DNA of 64,000 nt from Asterias amurensis (taxonomy: Eukaryota; Echinodermata; Asteroidea; Forcipulatida; Asteriidae), in contig NC_092662.1 of the NCBI RefSeq assembly GCF_032118995.1, forward strand, positions 14,397,701 through 14,461,700. Direction: 5' to 3'. This document shows positions 37,901 through 46,900 of the stretch, piece by piece (position 1 is the stretch's first letter; each line of letters opens with the position of its first letter). The position numbers and the translations under genes were made by a program. A model generated the notes under the pieces. That model saw only the letters and a program-made list of their open reading frames with translations. It made no database searches and was not told the origin of the DNA.

Positions 37901-40900
37901 CTGCTAAGTAGAAATGAGCTTGATGCCAGTCACAAATGGTAACCTTATTCTGGTAAGCATCATTTTGTTGTGCTTTGTGCTTAAGCAGCTCTGACATGCA
38001 AAGTTGTTGTTCTGTTTACATTTTCTGCTTAAAACAGCTCTTGAATGTCTGAGAATGTTAAACTACTGATAGTGTAAGACACACTGTATGGTCATAGTGA
38101 AAGCATCGTTAGTTGGGCACCGGTTCTCAAATGGCTGGACAGTGTCTGCATGGGAACCGAGATCAATAAGGCAGCCATATACTGTAAGCAGCGATCATCA
38201 GTTGGGCTCCATTTCTTCAATTGGGTCCACAAGTTAGGCCAACATTTTAAAAAAACATGGGTATCGTCCATCCCCGCTTCCTTTTAAGAGGCCACCTTCC
38301 TTTTCCTTTTTTTTTTTATTTTTTTTTTTTTTATGATAATAATAAAAATAAAAATAATTCTGAAAAATAGCCGATGCTAAACTAAAGTGAACCTGCCTGC
38401 AAACCACACATTTTGTTTGTTAATTACTGTAGGCCAAGGGTTGGATTCATGGTTGATCCCTGCAGATACAATTAACCATTTGGCATAACAGGCGCCAGGC
38501 ACAGACTGTCAATTGTCGCTATTCTGGCAGATTGTAGAAGGGTCAGACAATCCCAGTGGACTTTAAATCCTGACACTTCCAAATACAGATGAGTCCACTT
38601 CTGGATTAAGGTCATCCGGTGTGTGCAGTTTGATTCTGCAGGCTTTGATTTTATTCAAACCCCATCCACACTTAAATGCACAATATACACCTTTGGTAAT
38701 TGTCAAAGACCAGTATTCTCACTTGGTGTATCCCAACATGCATAAAATAACAAATCTGTGACAATTTTGACTGTATTGGTCATCGAAGTTGCAAGAGAAA
38801 AACGAAAGAAAAAACACCCTTGTTGCACAAATTTGTGTGCTTTCAGATACCTACAAAAGGCTTCAGGTCTGAAGTCTTTAAAAGTCACTGGACACTATTG
38901 GTAATTGTCAAAGACTAGTCTTCACAGTTGGTGTATCTCAACATATAATGTATGCATAATATATTGTGTTTCTTGATGGTTTGATCACTAGGTTTGTCGT
39001 GAAATGAAGAATTTCTCCTCGTCCAAAGCCATCATATCTGGACTCCAGACTCATCCTGTGTACAGACTCAAGAAAGTGTGGAATGCAGTACCAAGGTATC
39101 AGACTAGACTCAGATTTAAAGGAGCATTACAGAATTGGGTTTGCTAGCAAACAAGTTGCTGCCAGTGTAAGCACTTTATGTAATCCACCATATATACATA
39201 AACTGACAAACCTGTAGAAGTTTGAGATCGATCGGTCATCTGGGTCACGAGAGAATAGTCAGTGACAAACCGATTACAAATTTGGCATTGCATCGATGCC
39301 AAAACAAAAATGAATAAAATGCTCACTGAGCGATAAACTCCAAACGCGAAATTAGATTATTTATTTATTTCTCATAAAATATGAAATTTCAGACAGAAAT
39401 ATTTTAAGGGATGTTTTCTACTATCGTTATCATTAGACTGTGTAAGTTTTATGTAAATCTGTGATCTTCACGATTTTTGTTTCTTACCAATTCTGTAACG
39501 TTCCTTTAATAAACAATAAACTTTTTTTAAATATCAGTTGACAACCGCTTCACATTGGCTGATGTGTATGAATGCCAATGTAGTTTGTTAACAGAGTATC
39601 CCAATTTCTAAACACAAAACTTAACCTTTTTGTCTCAAGGAAAATTATAGAATTGGGTTTTTGCTAACAAAACAATTGCCATCTGGGTCACAAGAAAACA
39701 GTGAAAAACCTATTACACATTTTGTATGACATCGATTAAACTTTTTTTTTTTTTTTTTTTTTTTAACGCTCACTGAACATTACGGTTATTTATTTCTCAT
39801 CAAATATGACATTTCAGAAAGAAATATGTTCTACTACATATATCATCATCATTAGACCGTGTAAATTAGATGTAAATCGGTGATCTTAGACAAGTTTTTT
39901 TCTTACCAATTCTGTAATGTAGTATTCCAACTTCTAAACACAAAGCTTTCTGTTTAACGTTAATTCTGTCAACACAGTTTTACGGCTATATTTGATTAAA
40001 CAAACAAACAAACAATATTAACAATGTCTGGGCGTTTTGTGATGGTTATACAGAAATGAATGGTCTCTAAATAGTTAAGACTATTTTTAAGCAATCAAAT
40101 TATGTTCTCAATTTTGATGTTTTCTCCCCACCCGCAGGGCTCATGTACTTTTATTCGAGGACCTGGCAAGCATATTCATGGATGATAATAACTTTGGAGT
40201 GAGTCGAGACCTGCTTATGAAGGTATGTTATGTGTACTTTGTAATCAAAAATGTAAAAAGATTTTGGTCATGTAGGAAGTGACTCAACAGAAGAGAAAAA
40301 AAAGTGTTACAACTGTACAAGGTCTTGAATGGAAACTGGCAGGGTCGTGGCCATGTGATAAAGGACCAAGCCAACACATAAGGACCAAGCCAACACATGA
40401 CCACGACCCTACAAGGCTTATAATGTTAAAGGCAGTGGACACTATTGGTAATTACTCAAAATAATTATTATCATAAAACCTTTCTTGAGAGGTTGTTAGT
40501 ATAAAACATTGTGAGAAACGGCTCCCTCTGAAGTGACAAAGTTTTCGAGGAAGAATTCATTTTCCACGAGTTTGATTTCGAGACCTCAAGTTTAGAATTT
40601 GAGGTCTCGAAATCAAGCATCTGAAAGCACACAACTTCGTGTGACAAAGGTGTTTTTGTCTTTCATAGTGATCTCGCAACTCCAACGACCAATCAAGCTC
40701 AAATTTTCACAGGTTTGTTATTTTATGCATACGTTGAGATACACCAAGTGAGATGACTGGTCTTTGACAATTACCAATAGTGTCCACTGTCTTTAAAGGC
40801 TGAGTGACCACTCTTTTATGCCCATTCATGTTATGTCCACAGGCTCTACTGTGCGTACCTGCGCATGCGCACATTTCATACTGATATGTTTTGATTGCGT

Positions 40901-43900
40901 TATGCATAAATTTGCATCTGGGGAAAGCTTGCGACCAATCAGAATGGATAAACTTCCCTGGTATCTATGAATCCTGAATCAAAATTCTAATCCTGTAAAG
41001 ATCTCGAATATAATTTGTCAACTCAAAACAAATATTCAAAATGTCATCAGTTAATAAATAATAAAACTGGTAAATCTACTTGTTGGGTAGATTATGTTCT
41101 TATGAGAACTTGTCTTGCTTTATGTTCCACTACTGCAAAGTAGATTTTTTGAATTCTGGAGACTTCTCAATTCTGAAAAGAACTGTTCTGCTTTTTAACT
41201 ACAAACAGAGTGGAAGGTAGGAAATCAGCCGTGCCTACTGCTTTCGCCTAGTGGATCGAGGGAACTTCTTGTTATTTACTTCACAAATATATATTGATAC
41301 CTTACCATGCAATTCCTCAAATTCCCATAAAACTGGTAAAGAAAAAAAAGTATTTACTTTTTTTTCTGCTCTGGCACCATTTTATTCTCCTCTCAAGTCT
41401 GCCGTGTAATTAATTACTTCCTGTGTGTCACTTTTGTGTAGGAGGGAACGGCCAAGTTTGCCTATGTAGACTCGCCTCGGATATCGAGGAAACCCGTCCT
41501 GAACCTGGTACGGAGACTAAGCGGGGATAAGAACACCTCACCGCGAAGAGAAAGTGTGAGTTGGAAGTACCACCCCTGTCATTGAGGAAATTGGTTCCTT
41601 CTGCTCGAAGCCTTTAGTCACGGCTCATAGGGAGGATAATGACCTTTGGTTCTTTGACCAGGGCCCAATTGCATCGAGCTGCTTAAAGCAGACAAAATTT
41701 CTTTACAATTTTCTGCTTAGCAGAAATGAGCACGATACCAGTCACAAATTGAACATGTGACATTGTATTTTTGCTGGTAACCTTATTCTGTTAAGCAGTA
41801 TTTTATTGTGCTTAGCTACTTGTTGTGCTTTGAAAGCAGCTCTATGAAATTTGGGCCCAAGGCTCACTTTCATAAAGCCTGTAAGCACAGCAACTCGCTA
41901 AACACAGAATAGTATTGCTTTGTTGAAGAAATTTGTTCCTTCTGCTTGATGCCTTACGGGGCAGGGAATGTCACCGCTCATACGGAGGATAATGACCTTG
42001 GCTTCTTTATGTTTGACCAGGGCTTAAACTAATGTAGGTTTTCCTGGCCGATTTCAACAAACAAATCCATTTATTATAACACTCCCCTCATTTAATTTCG
42101 TTTGAAAATTAATGTTCCCTTGATTCAGCATTTATCAGTCAAACAGAGTGATTAAATTTGACCAGTTTAGCATTCACTTGTCAAATAAGTTCATTCAATT
42201 TCATTAGGCCATAAAATCAATTCATTTTAGCAAAAGCCAGCAGCAAGAGCTGGTCAACCATTCAATTTCGTCAAGTGTAATAATGGAGTAGAAATTCAAC
42301 TTAAGAATAGTCAAAGTGTAGTCTTGAATGCCCATAAATGAAATAGAATGACTGAAACAAATCTGATTGAGAAAAACAAAAGCATGTGTGCAGGATAACG
42401 AAAATGAATGCATTAATAGCTAAAAAAAATTATTTTTGTTATCCCTGATGGAAAATTCACATATTAGGCCAAGCAAAAAAGAAACATGTTTAGCGTTCCC
42501 GCCCGCTTCCTTTTTAGACGCCGCCTCCTTTTTATTTTATTTTTTGTATGCACTTTTTTTATTTTTATTTTTTTATTATTAATTATATGAAAAAGGTTAT
42601 TTTAAACGATCTTAGCTAAAACAATTTGAATGTCTTGTCTGAATGTCTTGACCAAAATGTTTCATTTATGTATTGTGTGTTTGAGCAGTAGAAAAAAACA
42701 ATGGATATTTGACATTTTAAAAAGAATGGCGACCATCTTTAAAAATAGAAAGCCCCTCCTCCTTTCTTTTGTTTGAAAAACCCGGACGCTAAACATGTTT
42801 CTTTTTTTACTTGGCCTTAAACCGACAAATTTGTCTTTGCAGGCTCGAATGCATGGAACCGTTCCGTATCTAGGCACCTTCCTGACGGATCTGATCAAGA
42901 TTGACGCCGCTAACCAAGACCTTATTGAGGATCATCTCATCAACTTTGAGAAGAAAAGAAAGGTCAGTATATAAACTTGATTTTGGGTTGCAACATTTTG
43001 GGTGTCATGGCTTATCAGCACCTAACTCAAGCTCTGATGTTTTTGTTCAGCAGAGTGTGGGTTCCAGTCCCGGTAGTGAAAGTTGTGTCCATGAGCAAGA
43101 CACTTTTACTATACTTGCTTCTCTCCACCCAGGGGTAACTGGGAACGTGTGAGGGAAGAGAAGGTTCTTGTGATTGATTAGCTTAGTGCGCTACATATTT
43201 GGCAGCACTGGCTGTATACGCCTCAGGGAGCTTAGATGGTTTAAGGAATGAATTAAATTACCTAGTGACCAGGGGCAATAATTTGAGACACCCTTCTGGT
43301 GTGTAAAGCATGTTAAGTTGACTCTGGCTTAACTTGCCGGAGCTCTGCCAGCGTATCCACCTTGTGCTTAGTTCTTCAAAAAGTAAAATCTCAGAGGGGA
43401 GACAGATCATTTTCAGTTGAAGCACCACATCTCTGGAATCGGCTACCTCTTCACACTAAAACCTCAAATACTAAACACTCATTCAAAAAGTCTCTCAAAA
43501 CATCCCTCCTGTCAAAAGCCTTTAGTTCTTCTTAAATGATTAAGGTACTTCCCCTTTAGTTTTTCTCTCTTTTTTGTTACAGCGCCTTGAGCACCTTTGG
43601 TAGATTTGTGCGCTTTTAAGACATATTATTTTCATTATTATTATTGTGCAATATTTGTAAACTATTGTTATTTTTTTTCTCCTGGCAGGAATTTGAGGTG
43701 ATCGCTCAGATCAGGCTGTTGCAGAATGCTGCTAAGAATTACCAGATTGAGTTGACGTCAGACTTCAGGAATTGGTTCAGCAACATGATTGTGCTTACCT
43801 ACGAGGAATGGTGAGGAGTCATAATTATTTGGATTAGGAACAGAATGTGCTTGAAAAAGTGTGCTTAGCTGATAGGAATGTGCTTAGCTGATAAGAACAC

Positions 43901-46900
43901 AGAGCTCAAGCTCTGGTGTTTCTGATTAGCAGAGTGTGGGTTCGAGTCCCGGTTGTGACACTTGTTTCCTTGAGCAAGACACTTCATCATTTTTGCTGTG
44001 TCCTTAGGATGGGACATAAAGCGGTAGGTCCTGTGTGTTGTGTAATACACATAAAAGAAACCAGTGCACTTATCAGAAAGAGAAGGGGTTCGCCCCGATG
44101 TTCCTGGTTTGATTGGTTGCATGTTGCGCCATTGGAATAAGTCTCATACTTCAATACATGTATGTGTAGCTCTACATACCTTGCAGGAAATAATACTAAG
44201 CGCTTTGATATGCCCCTAGGGGTGCGATAAAGCGCTTTATAAGACCCAAGTATTATTATTGTCATTAACAAATTGTTTGGCTTCATGACAGCATAATGAA
44301 ATTTGCCTGAGGGTCCTCTCACGTCCTCAACTACTAAGTGCTCACAAAACCTTGCTTAGCACTGAGCAGTTGTCCCATGCAAGCCATATTTCATAAAGCC
44401 TGCAAGTACAAAAGCTTGCTCAACCCAAAAAGTTTGAACAAGCAGAAATGGCGCATGAATATCTTATTTTGGTGCATTTACAGTAGTACTGTTCTTGAAA
44501 ATCAAACCAATTTTAATTTATTTTCAGCTGTGAGTTATCAGACGAGATTGAAACAAGTTCCTCATCACCGTCTCCGTTCACATCACAAGCAGATATTAGG
44601 AAGTCATTATCTTTCAGGTAAGAAACAAAGACTCAAATGCCTGCAAAAAAAAAAAACCAATGTTGCATATTAAACCAAGCTTACTCCAAGCATTTAGCTA
44701 GTGTATTAGGCTGATATGTGCAAATTGTGATGTTTAAAGGCACGTTTGGTAATTTGTCACAGACCAGTATTCTCACTGGGTGTATCCGAACACATGCATA
44801 GAATAACAAATCTGTGAATTTTTGGCTCAATTGGTCATCGAAGTTGCAAGAGAATAATGGAAGAAAAACCAGCCTTGTTGCACAAGTTTGTGTGCTTTCA
44901 GATGCCTACATGTAATAAAAGGCTTTAGGCCTGGAGTCTTTATATATTTGAGTGAGAAATTACCTCTTTCTCAAAAACTACGTCAGAGGGAGCTGTTTCT
45001 CACAATGTTTTATACTATCAACAGCTCTCCATCGTCGTTACCAAGTAAGTTTTTATGATTACAATTATTTTAAAGGGTGGTTGGGGTTATAATGGGATCA
45101 AAGCCTGCAGGAGTAAATACCAATAGTGTCCAAAGCCGAGATAATGTCAGCCGAACGATTCAATTTTTTTCAATGTTTTTCGTAGGAGATTCTTCAGTTA
45201 CACAGCAGAAGACACGAGCAGCAGAACCAACAGCACAAAGAGTCACCGAAGCAGCAGTAGTTTAAGTAGTACCAGCTCCACAGGCTCCGGTGAAACCCCC
45301 TCCTTGGAAGATGGTATGAGCTTCTCCAGTAGTGAGTCGCATGCCACGTCCATCAACGGCGGGGAGAGTCTACCGCTGAGGAGGGGGGAGCAGAGACGGA
45401 CGACAATGGGGGTGAAGGAAAAAGAAAAGCCGATGAGGAAGGTGGGTTTAGTATTGGAATAATTTTGTTTGGAAAAGTTATTTGTAGATTTTACTTTGTG
45501 CCTCAATTAAAAATACGTTCTGTTAAAAAGAAAAATGCCTTTACGTTTTTTCTGCACTGGTTTTACCATGAGAAATGTATTTTAAGAAATTCTGTATGGC
45601 ATCTTAAACATTTTCTCTTCTTGTTTGGCTCCAATTAGAGCATCCAGAATATTCAACCAGATCCAGATAATAAATTCTGTTCATATGCTTATTTATTTGT
45701 AGATTTCTGCATCCTACTCTTTGACCGACCTGACGCAGCTGATTATTCCTGAGAAACACAAGAGCCCCCCTCCGTTTCCAACGGATGCCTGCCGTATCGT
45801 CAGAGTGTCGCTGGAGGGGAGCGAGTGCAATGTCTACAAGAGTATTGTGGTACGTTGCAATTATTTTAAGGTCCCTACTTCACTTGGCAGAGAATAATCT
45901 TTCTAAAAACAAAATAAAGTCATAATTAAGTGGTATAGAGCATCAAATTCCAATTCCCGGTCATGACAGTTGTGTCCTTGAGCAAGACACTTTACTGTAA
46001 TTGCTTTTCTTCACCCAGAGGTATAATAATAATAATACTTATTCGGGCAAACACATTTACAAGCAGATGTACTAATTAAAAATATTTCAGAAAACAAAGT
46101 AAAACAACAGTGGGGTGCCCAGGAGAGCATAAAAGTAATAAAAAAAATAACTATCGCCAAAAGGCGTATGTCTCCTAAATCCCCAAAAATACATTAAGGC
46201 AGGAGAGGGCATAAAAAAAAACCACAGAAGATAATACAAATCACTGAACAACTATAAAAGGCTAACGAGCAAAGATATACACATAAAGGATATATACAAT
46301 TTAAAAGCAAGTCTAGACATCAAAATGGTACTTGAGCTTACATAAACATACAGTAAGGGGACACAGTAGGCAAGTTACCCCAGCAATGAGAAAAAACGGC
46401 AGGGGATGGAAAATTAAAACAATTAAAACAATTTATTAAAAAAATAAATGGGTACCTGCGAGGGTAAAGGTTGATGTTGTGTATGAAAAAGCCACTATTG
46501 CCATACAGCAGCTCAGGGCTGTATACTCCCCAGGAAGCTGAGAAAGAATTTTAAAAATGTTGTTGGCCCAATGATCAGGGTACTGTGTAAAGTGCATTGA
46601 TTTGTTATTGTATGCTCTAGATAAGAACTAGTTATTCACTCAGAATGTCGACAATGACTACAGGGTATATTGTTAGGCGAGTTTTACAACATTCCCTAAA
46701 CATGCATGAAGAATAAACAAGTATCTGACCAGTATGTCTATTTTAATCATCCCTCCAGATCACACAACAGGAGCACACACCATCAGTTATTAAGAAGGCA
46801 GCTGAGAAACATAACCTACCTCCCGATGAGAATTTATCACAGTTCGTACTGGTACAACTCCTACCCCTGGGAGGTAAGTAAGCTATGTCCAAATTTACAA

